Source: Methanosphaera sp. ISO3-F5 | GTDB taxonomy: Archaea > Methanobacteriota > Methanobacteria > Methanobacteriales > Methanobacteriaceae | Assembly: GCF_034480035.2 (NCBI RefSeq) | Contig: NZ_CP118753.2 | Span: forward strand, 2,442,045-2,506,044 | Reading direction: 5' to 3' | Length of the DNA stretch: 64,000 nt | In this document: positions 44,658 through 54,855 of the stretch, in pieces | Numbering within the stretch: position 1 is the stretch's first letter | Layout of the letters: each line of letters begins with the position of its first letter | The notes under the pieces: model-generated | Seen by the model: only the letters and a program-made list of their open reading frames with translations | Databases searched by the model: none | What the model was told of the DNA's origin: nothing | Position numbers and translations under genes: made by a program

Positions 44658-45431
44658 TTATTCACCTTCTAATTTAATTAATTCTTTTGCTAGTTTTATG
44701 TATGATTTTGTTCCTGGACAATCTGGGTCGTAGATTATGCATGGTTGTCCAAAGCTTGGTGCTTCTGCTAATTTTACGTTTCGTGGTATTTTTTCTTTGA
44801 ATATGTATTCTTGGTCTTTGAAGAAGTCTTTTACATTTTTTGTTACATCTTTTGATAGTCTTGTTCTTGGATCGTATAATGTTATGAGTATTCCTTTTAT
44901 TGGGCATGAACTTTTTAGTCGTGATTCTACTAGTTTGATTGTTTCTAGTAGGTCTGCCATTCCTTCTAGTGCATAGAATTCTGCTTGTATTGGTATTATT
45001 ACTGAGTCTGTTGCTACTAGTGCGTTTAGTGTGAGTATTCCTAGGGATGGTGGTGCGTCTATTAGTATGTAGTCAAATCCTAGTTCGTATTCTTCTAGTT
45101 TTTCGTTTAGTATGTAGGGATATCCTAGTTCTTTGCTTAGTTCTATTTCTGCTCCGCTTAGTGATATGTTACTTGCTATTAGGAATAAGTTTGGTACTTC
45201 TGTTTCTAGTACTGCTTCTTCGAATGTGCATTTTCCTGTTAGTAGTGAGTAGATGGTGTTTTCTACTTCGCTTTTTTGTATGCCCATGCTTGTTGTTGCG
45301 TTTCCTTGTGGGTCCATATCGATTACTAGTACTGTTTTTTCTTGTGTTGCTAGTGCTGCTCCTAGGTTTACTGCGGTTGTTGTTTTTCCACAGCCTCCTT
45401 TTTGGTTTAATATTGTGATTATTTCGGTCAT
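44658..45431 (-). CDS. parA: ParA/Soj-type ATPase
   Basis: 257 residues. The deviant Walker A is NQKGGCGKTTTAVNLG (residues 9-24), with Walker A' VLVIDMDPQGNATTSMGI and Walker B YILIDAPPSLGILTLNAL. The C-terminal basic region (DPRTRLSKDVTKNVKDFF) and VKLAEAPSFGQPCIIYDPDC match chromosomal Soj/ParA. Such ATPases bind DNA nonspecifically and position chromosomes or protein clusters. It is directly followed by the ParB-tail gene and preceded by palindromic DNA at 45492-45538. Given the origin-like region 18 kb away, chromosome segregation is plausible but unproven. Confidence 0.93.
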   Translation of the reverse strand: MTEIITILNQKGGCGKTTTAVNLGAALATQEKTVLVIDMDPQGNATTSMGIQKSEVENTIYSLLTGKCTFEEAVLETEVPNLFLIASNISLSGAEIELSKELGYPYILNEKLEEYELGFDYILIDAPPSLGILTLNALVATDSVIIPIQAEFYALEGMADLLETIKLVESRLKSSCPIKGILITLYDPRTRLSKDVTKNVKDFFKDQEYIFKEKIPRNVKLAEAPSFGQPCIIYDPDCPGTKSYIKLAKELIKLEGE

Positions 45432-45491
45432 TTGATAACTCCTTTTTTTTATATCATTATATTATATTAAATTGTTTATTGAAAGTAATAT

Positions 45492-45538
45492 TTATAAGTT
45501 ATAATAGTAAAAGTAATTAGTTATAACTTATAAGTTAT
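45492..45538. promoter_or_regulatory. nested palindromes upstream of parA, candidate operator or centromere
   Basis: TTATAAGTTATAA (45492-45504) and TTATAACTTATAA (45521-45533) are exact inverted repeats 16 bases apart. The second overlaps a perfect 16-bp palindrome, ATAACTTATAAGTTAT (45523-45538). The region is the only spacer between the thrS stop and the parA start. It is AT-only apart from the central C and G, so chance is not excluded. Confidence 0.45.
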
Positions 45539-45580
45539 CCTTTGAAAAAAAAGAGAAAACTAATGAAAAAAAATCATTAA

Positions 45581-47422
45581 TTAAAACTTAACACGTTTAG
45601 AAACCTTATATGGTAAAGGTAACTTTCTAAATGGTAAACCTTCAGTTAAACCATGAATTTCATCAGCTAACTGTTCAACAGTAACTTCCTCTTTAGTATC
45701 ATCCATACGTCTATTAACTGTAATAGAATCATTTTCTACTTCATTATCTCCTACCACAATAGTATATGGAATCCATTCCTTACCAGCATTTCTAATCTTC
45801 TTACCTACACGTTCAGGAGTATCATCAATATCAACCCTTACATTTAAGTCCTTAATTTGTTCATAAACTTTTTCAGCATATTCTAAATGATTATCAGTAA
45901 CTGGTATAATTCTAACCTGAGTTGGTGCTAACCATAATGGTAAAGCTGGTTTAGAACCTTTATCAGTAGAAGTTTTCTCAAGTAAACTACATATAACTCT
46001 TTCTAAACTTCCAGTTGGACTACAATGTAATATGGTTGGATATTGTTGTTCCTCATTCTCATCCAAATAAGTAATACCAAATCTTCTAGCACTCTGAATA
46101 TCCATCTGAACAGTAGGATTTTCAATAGGTCTTCCAAGATCATCAATTGCAGCAAAGTCAACTTTTGCATTCCAATAATGTTTCATCTTAGGAATAACTT
46201 CAAGAACTACAGGTTTCTTAATATGTTCTCTTACAACTTCTTTAACCCAATCCTCATTTTCTGCTAAGAAATCTTTTGTTACGCGGAATGCTACTTCATA
46301 ATGTACACCAAGGTCACTTTCAGTTTGAGAACACATATCTACTTGCTGAGCAAATATTTCTTTTGCATGTTCATCATTTAAGCACACACTATGGAAATCA
46401 GGCATTGTGAAAGCTCTTAATCTTTTAAGTCCTACTACTTCCCCTTGTCTTTCAAACCTGAAACTTAACTGTGATAATTCATATATTCCTACAGGCATAT
46501 TTTTCCATGTTAAGAAAGAATCTGCCATTATCCTGAATGCTCCAAAACAACATGCAAATCTTAACATTAATTCTCTGTGTTTAGTTTTTAACCTGTATTG
46601 TCTTTCACCAAATTTTTCTGCATGTTCTCTGATTGCATTATCAGCCAAATCATACATTACTGGTGTATCAACAGGCATTGCTCCTCTTTCTGTTACAAGA
46701 TTATACACATAATCTCCGAGTAAATCCTTAACAAGTTTTCCTTTAGGATACCATCTTATATGACCAACATCTGCTGAAGGTTCATTACTTGCCAATTCTT
46801 TTTCTTTCATTAATTTTACATGAGGAGGTTGTTTACCTGAATCTTCATGAGACATACCTTTTTCATGATTAACTAACTGTTTTAATGTTTTAGTTTGGTA
46901 CTTGTAATCATCTGTATCATATTTTTCTCCATCTTCTTCTAGTATATAGAATGTTGATGGTTCTTTTTCTTCAACTTCTTCTTCAACATCTTCATCTTCT
47001 TCTGTTGTAATAGTTCTTGAAAGTTCAGATAAAGGATGTCCTTTACAAGCCAATTCAAATGATTTATACCAACCAAAAGGAACTCTTAATACTGCTTCGT
47101 TATTATCAACAAGTTCTACTTCTATACCTTTTAGAATTTGTTGAGCAACTGCAGGATTTGATAATGAAGAACTTAAATGTGCATAAGGATAAACTACTAT
47201 ATTATCAGCATTAACCTTATTCTGTACACTTAATATTTCTTTAACTGTTTTTTTTATGATTAACTCAGGATTTTCTTCATCTTCTTTTTCCACTGCAATA
47301 AAAGCCACTAATGCGTTTTCTACACCATCTGCTCTTTTTTCATCTTCGATATCTTCTGCTATTTTAGTTTTACTTCTAGTCTTATAACGTAAGTAATCTG
47401 AATGTATCATTAACGTTCGCAT
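45581..47422 (-). CDS. thrS: threonyl-tRNA synthetase, archaeal type
   Basis: 613 residues from ATG at 47422 ([16 protein letters not shown]), the usual archaeal start; the frame also opens at 47440 inside the GGAGG ribosome site. The N-terminal 140 residues are the archaeal DTD-like editing domain. The class II core has motif 2 region [18 protein letters not shown] and motif 3 region [13 protein letters not shown]. The anticodon-binding domain ([20 protein letters not shown]) is C-terminal. The zinc-site region is [16 protein letters not shown]. It stands alone, with parA downstream. Confidence 0.96.
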   Translation of the reverse strand: MRTLMIHSDYLRYKTRSKTKIAEDIEDEKRADGVENALVAFIAVEKEDEENPELIIKKTVKEILSVQNKVNADNIVVYPYAHLSSSLSNPAVAQQILKGIEVELVDNNEAVLRVPFGWYKSFELACKGHPLSELSRTITTEEDEDVEEEVEEKEPSTFYILEEDGEKYDTDDYKYQTKTLKQLVNHEKGMSHEDSGKQPPHVKLMKEKELASNEPSADVGHIRWYPKGKLVKDLLGDYVYNLVTERGAMPVDTPVMYDLADNAIREHAEKFGERQYRLKTKHRELMLRFACCFGAFRIMADSFLTWKNMPVGIYELSQLSFRFERQGEVVGLKRLRAFTMPDFHSVCLNDEHAKEIFAQQVDMCSQTESDLGVHYEVAFRVTKDFLAENEDWVKEVVREHIKKPVVLEVIPKMKHYWNAKVDFAAIDDLGRPIENPTVQMDIQSARRFGITYLDENEEQQYPTILHCSPTGSLERVICSLLEKTSTDKGSKPALPLWLAPTQVRIIPVTDNHLEYAEKVYEQIKDLNVRVDIDDTPERVGKKIRNAGKEWIPYTIVVGDNEVENDSITVNRRMDDTKEEVTVEQLADEIHGLTEGLPFRKLPLPYKVSKRVKF

Positions 47423-47576
47423 TTTACATTTTTCCTCCATTAAAATGATAGTTTAAGTTATTCATAAAAAAATGAAAAATAATTTTAAATTTAATTTAAA
47501 AATACATATTTTAACTATTAATATTTATATAATTCATAATATATTAAAATATTTGTAAGAAAAAAAAGAATAAAAA

Positions 47577-47918
47577 TCAAACGGTTGTTAATTTAAGGCC
47601 CATAATACCAACTATTACGAGAAACAAAAAGAAAAGTTTTACAGGTGAAGTTGATTCATTTAAAAATAGTATACCAACAACAACTGTTCCAATAGCACCT
47701 ATAGCTGTCCAACACGCATATGCAGTTCCCAAAGGAATTCCCTGAACTGCTTTTTCTAGTAACACCATACTTATTATAAGAAATATGACTGTTAATACCG
47801 AAGGTATAATCTTTGTAAATCCTTCTGAAAATTTAAGTGGAACTGCCCATAGTACTTCACATACTCCAGCTATAACTAAGTAAATCCAAGGATTCAAGAA
47901 AATATATCCCCAAATCAT
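47577..47918 (-). CDS. gdx: SMR transporter, guanidinium exporter (Gdx/SugE)-like
   Basis: 113 residues, four spans. The first helix has NPWIYLVIAGVCEVLWAVPL with the essential Glu21 and the Trp24 typical of Gdx, then KFSEGFTK. Helix 3 has GTAYACWTAIGAIGTVVVGI and helix 4 has PVKLFFLFLVIVGIMGLKL. Gdx proteins export guanidinium with protons; the EmrE multidrug branch differs in these positions. An N-terminal extension of about eight residues is unusual. It starts five bases after the argS stop without its own ribosome site, so translation is probably coupled. No guanidine riboswitch is visible. Confidence 0.85.
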   Translation of the reverse strand: MIWGYIFLNPWIYLVIAGVCEVLWAVPLKFSEGFTKIIPSVLTVIFLIISMVLLEKAVQGIPLGTAYACWTAIGAIGTVVVGILFLNESTSPVKLFFLFLVIVGIMGLKLTTV

Positions 47919-47923
47919 TATAT

Positions 47924-49606
47924 TTACATAAATTCAGGTGCTTTAATACCTAAAAGTTTTAAAGAATTCTTAAGAGTGATTCTTGAAGCATCAACAAGTT
48001 TAAGTCTGAAACTTTCATGTTCTGATCCAATAACTTGTTGTGACTTATAAAATTTATTAAAAGCTTTTGAAAGACTTGAAGTATACTCAGTTAAATGATG
48101 TACTCTTCTTTCATCTGCAGATTGTCTGATTATTTCAGTGAATCTTGACAATTCTTTTACTAACTCTTTTTCTTCATCTTCCAATTCATAATCACATTTT
48201 ACATCAGTAAATTCATCAAATTCTGTTTTTGACAATAATTTACATGCCCTTGCATGTGCATATTGAATAGATGCACATCCTCTTTCAAAGTTAAGAGCTT
48301 CTTCCCATTTGAAAGTAATAGGTTTTTCTGGTGATATCTGATTAATATAGAATCTTACTGAACCTACACCAATAATTCTTGCAATTTCATCCATTTCTTT
48401 ATCAGTGAAATCCATGTCACGACTTATTAATTCATCTTTTGCATGTTGTGTAGCCTGTTCGATAAACTCATCAACTGAAATGAATACTCCTTTCCTTGTT
48501 GACATACTGCCTTCAGGCAAATTGATGAATTCATAGAATACAACTTCTGGTGCACGGTTTCCTGATAATTCCAGTGCTAAACTTAATTGTTTTGCTGCTA
48601 GTTTATGGTCTGCTCCAAGTATATCTAATGAAATATCACTATTTTTTGTTTTATATTGATGATATGCAAGGTCTCTTGTAGCATATAAGCTTGTACCATT
48701 AGATCTTCTTAGAACTAGTTCCTTATCTACATCATATTTTTCTAATGGTAAGTATAATATGTCTTTTAATATTGTGAAAGGCTGTAGTTTTTCTAGCACA
48801 TTTTCTACTGAACCATTTCTTAGGAATGTACTTTCCCATTTAAATAAGTTCATTTTAATGTTTAAATCTTTAAGTGTTTGTTTTATACCATCAAGACAGT
48901 TTTCTACAACAAATTCGAATGAATCTATTAATTTTTGGTCATCTCCATCCTCATATTTATGTAATATTTCATCAATTTCTTGGTTGTAGTCTGGATTATT
49001 TTCCAGTTCCTGGTTACATTTGAAGTATACTTCACCTACTGCATGGTCTATTTTTTTATCTTCATCAAATTCGTATCCAAACTTGTTCATTCCCCATACT
49101 ATTATTGCTATTTGTCTGCCCATGTCATTTACATAGTATTGTGATTCTACCTTATAACCTGCATGTTGAAGTACTCTTTTTAATGAATCTCCAAGTATTG
49201 CGTTTCTTAAGTGTCCTACATGTAATGGACCATTCGGATTTGCTGATGTATGTTCCAATAGTATTGATTGATCTTTTTCTGGTAATTCTCCATATCTTTT
49301 ATCAATATAATTCACTATTTTTGTTGAGAACAATGTGTAATTGATGAAGAAATTTAAGTATGGTCCTTTTGTTTCTACTTTTTCAAAATATAATGGTAAT
49401 TTAATGTTTTCTTTTATTTCTTCTGCTATTTCTACAGGTGACTTTTTTAGTTTACCTGCTAATGAAAATGCAACATTGCTTGATATGTCACCCATTTCAG
49501 GAGTTGGTGGTTCTTCGAATGTTAATTCTTCATCTAACTTTACTCTGAGTTTTGTTAAAGCTTCTTCTATACTTTCGCTTAGTTCTTTTTTTAGTTTTGA
49601 ATACAT
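47924..49606 (-). CDS. argS: arginyl-tRNA synthetase
   Basis: 560 residues. The N-terminal Add1-like domain (FEEPPTPEMGDISSNVAFSL) is followed by the class I HIGH motif in HTSANPNGPLHVGHLRNAIL. The KMSKS equivalent is GSMSTRKGVF, and the DALR anticodon domain ends the protein (QSADERRVHHLTEYTSSLSK, then ASRITLKNSLKLLGIKAPEF). Length is normal. It lies after the signal peptidase gene and before the gdx-like gene on the same strand. Confidence 0.97.
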   Translation of the reverse strand: MYSKLKKELSESIEEALTKLRVKLDEELTFEEPPTPEMGDISSNVAFSLAGKLKKSPVEIAEEIKENIKLPLYFEKVETKGPYLNFFINYTLFSTKIVNYIDKRYGELPEKDQSILLEHTSANPNGPLHVGHLRNAILGDSLKRVLQHAGYKVESQYYVNDMGRQIAIIVWGMNKFGYEFDEDKKIDHAVGEVYFKCNQELENNPDYNQEIDEILHKYEDGDDQKLIDSFEFVVENCLDGIKQTLKDLNIKMNLFKWESTFLRNGSVENVLEKLQPFTILKDILYLPLEKYDVDKELVLRRSNGTSLYATRDLAYHQYKTKNSDISLDILGADHKLAAKQLSLALELSGNRAPEVVFYEFINLPEGSMSTRKGVFISVDEFIEQATQHAKDELISRDMDFTDKEMDEIARIIGVGSVRFYINQISPEKPITFKWEEALNFERGCASIQYAHARACKLLSKTEFDEFTDVKCDYELEDEEKELVKELSRFTEIIRQSADERRVHHLTEYTSSLSKAFNKFYKSQQVIGSEHESFRLKLVDASRITLKNSLKLLGIKAPEFM

Positions 49607-49624
49607 CTTTTGCCTCCTTTTATT

Positions 49625-50125
49625 TTATAATCCTCTAAACCATAATGTAATATAACCTATTTTAGGAATTATGAGAAGTGAATTTCCTATTGTTATTACT
49701 TTTGATTTTACTTGACTAGGAGATACTGGTTCGGGATCTTGAACTTCATTATTATCTCCCTTGATAATATAATAATTTGAACCATTTATTTGTCGTACCT
49801 CTATTACCCTATGTATTACTGGTTCTGAATACCATGTTGCATCATATACAACAACATCACCAACACGAACATCAGTATATGGATTAAATTCTTGTATACC
49901 ATATGTATTTACATTTTGTGTAGCAACTATATCTCCCCTATAGAATGCAGGTTCCATACTACCTGATACTACTACACTTAGATGGGAAGATAATATTAAT
50001 GCCACAATTAATATTAGTGCATAACTTAATATTTCACGGGCAAGACTTGTATTGGATGTTTTTTCATTGGCTTGTTTTTCTTGTTGTTTTTTCTTTTTAT
50101 CCCTGTTTTTACGTTTTTTAGACAA
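49625..50125 (-). CDS. signal peptidase I, archaeal/ER (Sec11) type
   Basis: 166 residues. A basic N-terminus (SKKRKNRDKKKKQQEK) precedes one span (REILSYALILIVALILSSHL). The catalytic Ser56 is in VVVSGSMEPAFYRGDIV and His105, replacing the bacterial Lys, in EPVIHRVIEV. The acidic motif is IIKGDNNEVQDPEPVSPSQV. It cleaves signal peptides on the outer face of the membrane. The C-terminus returns to a hydrophobic segment (SLLIIPKIGYITLWF). It lies between ilvD and argS on the same strand. Confidence 0.94.
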   Translation of the reverse strand: MSKKRKNRDKKKKQQEKQANEKTSNTSLAREILSYALILIVALILSSHLSVVVSGSMEPAFYRGDIVATQNVNTYGIQEFNPYTDVRVGDVVVYDATWYSEPVIHRVIEVRQINGSNYYIIKGDNNEVQDPEPVSPSQVKSKVITIGNSLLIIPKIGYITLWFRGL

Positions 50126-50165
50126 GAATTCACCTCCATATAATTCATTTTTATTTATTTTATGT

Positions 50166-51815
50166 TTATTTTAGTACTGCACCTTTATCTGCACTTGTAG
50201 CAAGTTTCTGGTACTGTCTTAGCCATCCTTTAAGATCTCTTTCTACTGGTTTGACTTTTGATAATCTTTCACTGATTTCATCATCAGTTAATTCTAGTTT
50301 AATACTTCTTTCTTTTACATTGATGGATACTATGTCACCATCTTGTATTGCAGCTATTGGTCCTCCTTCTGCTGCTTCTGGTGATATGTGTCCTATACAT
50401 GGTCCTCTACTTCCACCAGAGAATCTTCCATCTGTTATGAGTGCTACGTGGAATAATTCCCTTCCCATAATTGCTGCTGTAGGGTTTAACATTTCACGCA
50501 TTCCAGGGCCACCTTTAGGTCCTTCATATCTTATTACCACTACATCTCCATCTACTATTTTATCATTTTCTATTGCGTTTACACATTCTTCTTCTGAGTT
50601 AAATACTTTACATGGACCTGAATGTATGAGCATGTCCTCATTTACAGCTCCTTGTTTAATAACTGAACCATTTGGTGCAATATTTCCATATAATACTGCT
50701 ATTCCACCTTCTGTTCTTACAGGATTATCTATTGTATGTATTACATCATAGTCTACATCTGTTACTTGTGTTAGATTTTCTTTCACTGTTTTTGATGTGC
50801 ATGTTATGCAATCAGTATGTAATAGTGATTCTAAGTTTTTCATTACTGCTGGTATTCCACCTGCTGTGTCTACATCTATCATTCTGTTGTTTCCACCAGG
50901 TCTTATGCTGCAGATGTATGGTACTTCGTGACTTAATTTATCGAATAGGTCTATGGTTACATCTAGTCCTCCAACTTCGTGTGCTATTGCTGGTATATGA
51001 AGTGTTGTGTTGGTTGATCCTCCTAGTGCTAAGTCTACAATTATTGCGTTTTCGAATGCTTCTTGTGTCATTACATCTGATGGTTTGATGTTGTTTTCTA
51101 TGAGTGAGAATATTTTTTTGGCCGATTGTTTTGCTATTTCGATTTTTTTCTCACTTACTGCGTGAGCTGTTGCACATCCTGGTAAGCTCATACCGAGTGT
51201 TTCTGTTAGGCATGCCATTGTGTTTGCTGTGAATAGTCCTGCACATGATCCTGCTCCTGGGCAAGCACATTTTTCTAATTCATATAAGTCTTCTTCTGAC
51301 ATTTTTCCAGATTGTGTTGCTCCAACTGCTTCTGTTACGTTGATGAAATCTACTGTTTCACCGTGGAATTTACCTGGCATCATTGGACCACCTGTTATTA
51401 GTATGGTTGGTATGTCTAGTCTTGCTGCTGCCATTAACATTCCAGGTACTACTTTGTCACATGATGGCATGCATATTAATGCATCAAATTGATGTGCCAT
51501 TGCCATACTTTCTACTGTGTTTGCTATGATTTCTCTTGATGGTAGTGAGAAATACATTCCTTCATGGTTCATTGCTATTCCATCACAGACTGCCATTGTA
51601 TCAAATTCGAATGGTACTCCACCTTCTGCTCTTATTACATCTTTGACTTCTTGTACTAAGTCTTTTAGGTGTATGTGTCCTGGTACTATGTCTGTATAAC
51701 TGTTTGCTATTCCTATGAATGGTTTTTTCATGTCTTCATCGTTTAAACCACATGCTCTTAGTAGTGAACGATGTGATGTTCTGTTTATTCCTTTTTTTAT
51801 ATTGTCACTTCTCAT
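50166..51815 (-). CDS. ilvD: dihydroxy-acid dehydratase IlvD
   Basis: 549 residues. An iron-sulfur enzyme of valine, isoleucine and pantothenate synthesis. Cluster Cys lie in [27 protein letters not shown] and [20 protein letters not shown]. The C-terminal [20 protein letters not shown] and [17 protein letters not shown] are typical. Length is normal. The 334 bases upstream hold its promoter region. It is followed on the same strand by the signal peptidase gene after 40 bases. Confidence 0.97.
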   Translation of the reverse strand: MRSDNIKKGINRTSHRSLLRACGLNDEDMKKPFIGIANSYTDIVPGHIHLKDLVQEVKDVIRAEGGVPFEFDTMAVCDGIAMNHEGMYFSLPSREIIANTVESMAMAHQFDALICMPSCDKVVPGMLMAAARLDIPTILITGGPMMPGKFHGETVDFINVTEAVGATQSGKMSEEDLYELEKCACPGAGSCAGLFTANTMACLTETLGMSLPGCATAHAVSEKKIEIAKQSAKKIFSLIENNIKPSDVMTQEAFENAIIVDLALGGSTNTTLHIPAIAHEVGGLDVTIDLFDKLSHEVPYICSIRPGGNNRMIDVDTAGGIPAVMKNLESLLHTDCITCTSKTVKENLTQVTDVDYDVIHTIDNPVRTEGGIAVLYGNIAPNGSVIKQGAVNEDMLIHSGPCKVFNSEEECVNAIENDKIVDGDVVVIRYEGPKGGPGMREMLNPTAAIMGRELFHVALITDGRFSGGSRGPCIGHISPEAAEGGPIAAIQDGDIVSINVKERSIKLELTDDEISERLSKVKPVERDLKGWLRQYQKLATSADKGAVLK

Positions 51816-52149
51816 TTTAAACGACCTTTTATAATTTAAATATTATAATTAAGTTAATAAAATAAAGTTAAAATGTATTAATTTTTCATCATTATATAAT
51901 ATATAATATATTAACAATCAATAATAACCTTTTGTAAAATATATAAAATTAATAGAATCAAACAACTAGAAAAATAAGAATAAAAACGATTTTTACACAA
52001 CAAGAAAAAATAAAAAAACATTGAAATAAAATGAATTAAATTTTTAAATATAACTATTTTCAAATAACTAAAATTAATATATGATAAAATATAAAATTAT
52101 TAAATGAACTTGAAAAAGTTTATTTTGTTAAATTTATATTCCACATACA
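51816..52149. other. 334-base AT-rich intergenic region
   Basis: Lies between the ilvD start and tRNA-Arg(TCG). No reading frame with a ribosome site and no stable RNA are visible. Runs such as ATTATATAATATATAATATATT near 51892 may include the ilvD TATA box. Otherwise I see nothing specific. Confidence 0.5.
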
Positions 52150-52225
52150 GGGCTCGTAGTCTAGCCAGGATTATGACGTGGGACTTCGGATCCCAAGATC
52201 GGGGGTTCAAATCCCCCCGGGCTCG
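52150..52225 (+). tRNA. tRNA-Arg (anticodon TCG)
   Basis: The acceptor stem GGGCTCG (52150-52156) pairs with CGGGCTC (52218-52224), with two G-U pairs and a G discriminator at 52225. The anticodon stem TGGGA/TCCCA encloses CTTCGGA, so the anticodon is TCG and reads CGA and related codons. The T arm is GGGGG TTCAAAT CCCCC. No CCA is encoded and no intron is seen. Confidence 0.96.
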
Positions 52226-52294
52226 CTATTTAACAAAATTTTTTAAAATAACTCTTTTTTAACTTAATTATTTGAAATATTAACTTCAAAATGA

Positions 52295-53320
52295 CTATAA
52301 AGGACTATATTCTAACTTAATATACTCATCAATAGATTCACGTGTCGTACCAATTATCAAATTATAACCTACAATAGAATCATTTCTGATTACTTCCTCA
52401 CAAACCCCTGAAGCAATTATATTTTCATCATTTTTCACAATTCCTGTATAAGTATGAGTAAATGATAATATTTTATCTATTTTAACATCATTATTACCTT
52501 CCAACACCTGTACATCTTTAACATGAAATGTTGCTGGAGAATCATAGGAATCTTTATCATCACTTATCGTACATTTGATTTTCATTTTTCCTATAGGCTT
52601 ATTAATTACTTCATCATATTTTTCTACTTCATCAGGATGTTTAGTTAATAATATAGCAAATAATGTTCCCTTTATTAATCCCCTATTATTTTTACGTGCC
52701 TCGTACCATTGGAATTCTTCTAATGTCATTGAATCATCCTTGATTCGAATATCATATACTTGTTTCCAGTAATCCCCACTGATTTTGTCTAATGGACTAT
52801 TTTCGTCATCCTTTAATTTTGAATATAATTTTATTGCTTTCCTATGATTTGATTGTCCAAAAATTACAAAATCTATGTCTGAATCATTATTTTGTAAATT
52901 TACAATGGTTGAACCAGTCACTCCCATGTCTTCATAACTTATGCCTGCCTGATTATGAAATATGGAGGATAATAATCGGATTTTGTCATAGAATATATTG
53001 TTGTCATCTGACTCAATTATTTCTTTTAATCGTTTAATTGGACTGATAATTTCAGATATATCCTCTTTAGGAACTCCCATCATCTTTTTATTTTCAACAT
53101 TCCAATTAAACAGGTAATCTGGATGATTTTCTTTGATATATTCATATGCTTCATTACTGTTTACTTTTTTGTATTTAATTCCATTGATTTCACGATTACC
53201 ATTACTGCATGGAACATATCTGAGAAATGATATGTAATGAGTACTTGGATGATTATAACTGTTTACTGCAAAAAAAAGTCCGTCTTTGGTCTTTATAAAA
53301 TACCTTGGTTGAATATTCAT
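52295..53320 (-). CDS. nucleotidyltransferase-domain protein
   Basis: 341 residues. The Pol beta-type signature GVTGSTIVNLQNNDSDIDFV gives the GS and DxD metal site. Flanking regions are EYIKENHPDYLFNWNVENKK before, and a C-terminal beta-rich domain (KMKIKCTISDDKDSYDSPAT and HVKDVQVLEG) after. It resembles predicted archaeal nucleotidyltransferases of COG2413 type, whose substrate is unknown. It is next to, and convergent with, tRNA-Arg(TCG), but no RNA substrate can be inferred. Confidence 0.8.
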   Translation of the reverse strand: MNIQPRYFIKTKDGLFFAVNSYNHPSTHYISFLRYVPCSNGNREINGIKYKKVNSNEAYEYIKENHPDYLFNWNVENKKMMGVPKEDISEIISPIKRLKEIIESDDNNIFYDKIRLLSSIFHNQAGISYEDMGVTGSTIVNLQNNDSDIDFVIFGQSNHRKAIKLYSKLKDDENSPLDKISGDYWKQVYDIRIKDDSMTLEEFQWYEARKNNRGLIKGTLFAILLTKHPDEVEKYDEVINKPIGKMKIKCTISDDKDSYDSPATFHVKDVQVLEGNNDVKIDKILSFTHTYTGIVKNDENIIASGVCEEVIRNDSIVGYNLIIGTTRESIDEYIKLEYSPL

Positions 53321-53565
53321 AAATAAAACACCATTTACATTACTGTTGAAGTGTTTATTGAAAATGTTATTTAAAATTATAGGAGATTATACTATTTTGA
53401 AAATAAACAAGCAAATGTACATGATATATTACATTATCATAATCAAAATATTAAATTATAATAAATTATATTAATAAAAAAAATCATATTATTAAAAAAG
53501 AACTTTTTTTGAGTATATATAATAAATATAACTTTTTTAAAAACAATTATCAGAGGAACGGTAAT

Positions 53566-54855
53566 ATGTCATATGACTTTAATTTAAAAATAAAAGATAA
53601 TCACTTAATGATTGGTGAACTAGATGCTAATGATTTAGCAGAAGAATTTAAAACACCATTATATGTAATTGATGAAGAAAAAGTTAGAGAAAATTACAAC
53701 AAATTATTCACTGCATTCAGTAGCAAATATGAAGATTTACACATGTGTTATGCAGCTAAAGCAAACACAAGCCTTGCAGTATTAAAAATATTAGAAGATG
53801 AAGGAAGTTACATTGATGCAGTAAGTCCTGGTGAAATATACACAGCATTACTTGCAGGATTCACACCAGATAGAATAATGTTCACAGGAAACAATGTGAC
53901 AAACGAAGAATTAGAATATGCTCATAAAACAGGAGTTACAATAAACCTTGACAGTATATCAGCTCTTGAAAGATTAAGTACCATTGAAGGAACAGAAGGA
54001 AAAGAAATATCAATAAGAGTAAATCCAATGGTAGAAGCAGGTCATCATGAACACTGTATTACAGGTGGACCAAAAAGTAAATTTGGTATAAAAGAAGAAG
54101 AAGCCGTTGAAGTTTACCAGAAAGCAATAGACCTCGGATTTAAGCCAATAGGTATGCATTCACATATAGGTTCTGAAATACTTGAATCCGAACCATTCAT
54201 GTTAGCAGTAGAAACAATGATGGACATTGCAGGAAAAGTACATCAAGAAGTAGGAGTTGACTTTAAATTCCTAGACTTTGGTGGAGGATTTGGTATACCA
54301 TACGAGCCAACAGAAAATGAATTAGACTTAGAAAAATTCACAACAGACATTATAAATCTTTTCAAATCCAAAGTTGAAGAATATGACATGGAAAGTCCAT
54401 CATTCTATATTGAACCTGGAAGATTCCTAGTTGGTAACGCAGAAGTATTATTAACAAGAGTAAATACAATTAAAGAAAGCTACCGTAAATTTGCAGGAGT
54501 AGACTGTGGATTTGGTACACTCCTAAGGCCAACAATGTATGGATCATACCATCATATTGTAGTAGCAAATAAGATGAATGAAGAAAATGTTGAAGAAATT
54601 GATATTGCAGGTAACCTCTGTGAAAGTGGAGACCTATTTGCTAGGGATAGGCCAATGCCTAAACTAGAAGAAGGAGACCTTCTCGCAATATTAAATGCTG
54701 GTGCATATGCTTACAGTATGGCATCACAATATAATTCAAGACCTAGACCGGCAGAAGTATTAGTTAACAAAAAAGAAGCAGATGTAATAAGAAGAAGAGA
54801 AAGTTTCAGTGACTTATTTAATGGTCAGAAAGTTCCAACAAGGTTATTAAAATGA
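53566..54855 (+). CDS. lysA: diaminopimelate decarboxylase
   Basis: 429 residues from ATG at 53566, preceded by AGAGGAA; the frame opens earlier at 53509 without support. The PLP lysine is in [15 protein letters not shown]. The motifs [61 protein letters not shown] and [19 protein letters not shown] follow. It makes lysine from meso-diaminopimelate, the last step of the pathway. It overlaps dapF by four bases, so the last two steps are co-translated. Confidence 0.97.
   Translation: MSYDFNLKIKDNHLMIGELDANDLAEEFKTPLYVIDEEKVRENYNKLFTAFSSKYEDLHMCYAAKANTSLAVLKILEDEGSYIDAVSPGEIYTALLAGFTPDRIMFTGNNVTNEELEYAHKTGVTINLDSISALERLSTIEGTEGKEISIRVNPMVEAGHHEHCITGGPKSKFGIKEEEAVEVYQKAIDLGFKPIGMHSHIGSEILESEPFMLAVETMMDIAGKVHQEVGVDFKFLDFGGGFGIPYEPTENELDLEKFTTDIINLFKSKVEEYDMESPSFYIEPGRFLVGNAEVLLTRVNTIKESYRKFAGVDCGFGTLLRPTMYGSYHHIVVANKMNEENVEEIDIAGNLCESGDLFARDRPMPKLEEGDLLAILNAGAYAYSMASQYNSRPRPAEVLVNKKEADVIRRRESFSDLFNGQKVPTRLLK

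Noticed and set aside
47500..47924. Guanidine riboswitch for the gdx-like gene
   Set aside because: The gene starts five bases after argS with no leader in which to fold one, and none of the known guanidine riboswitch cores was seen.
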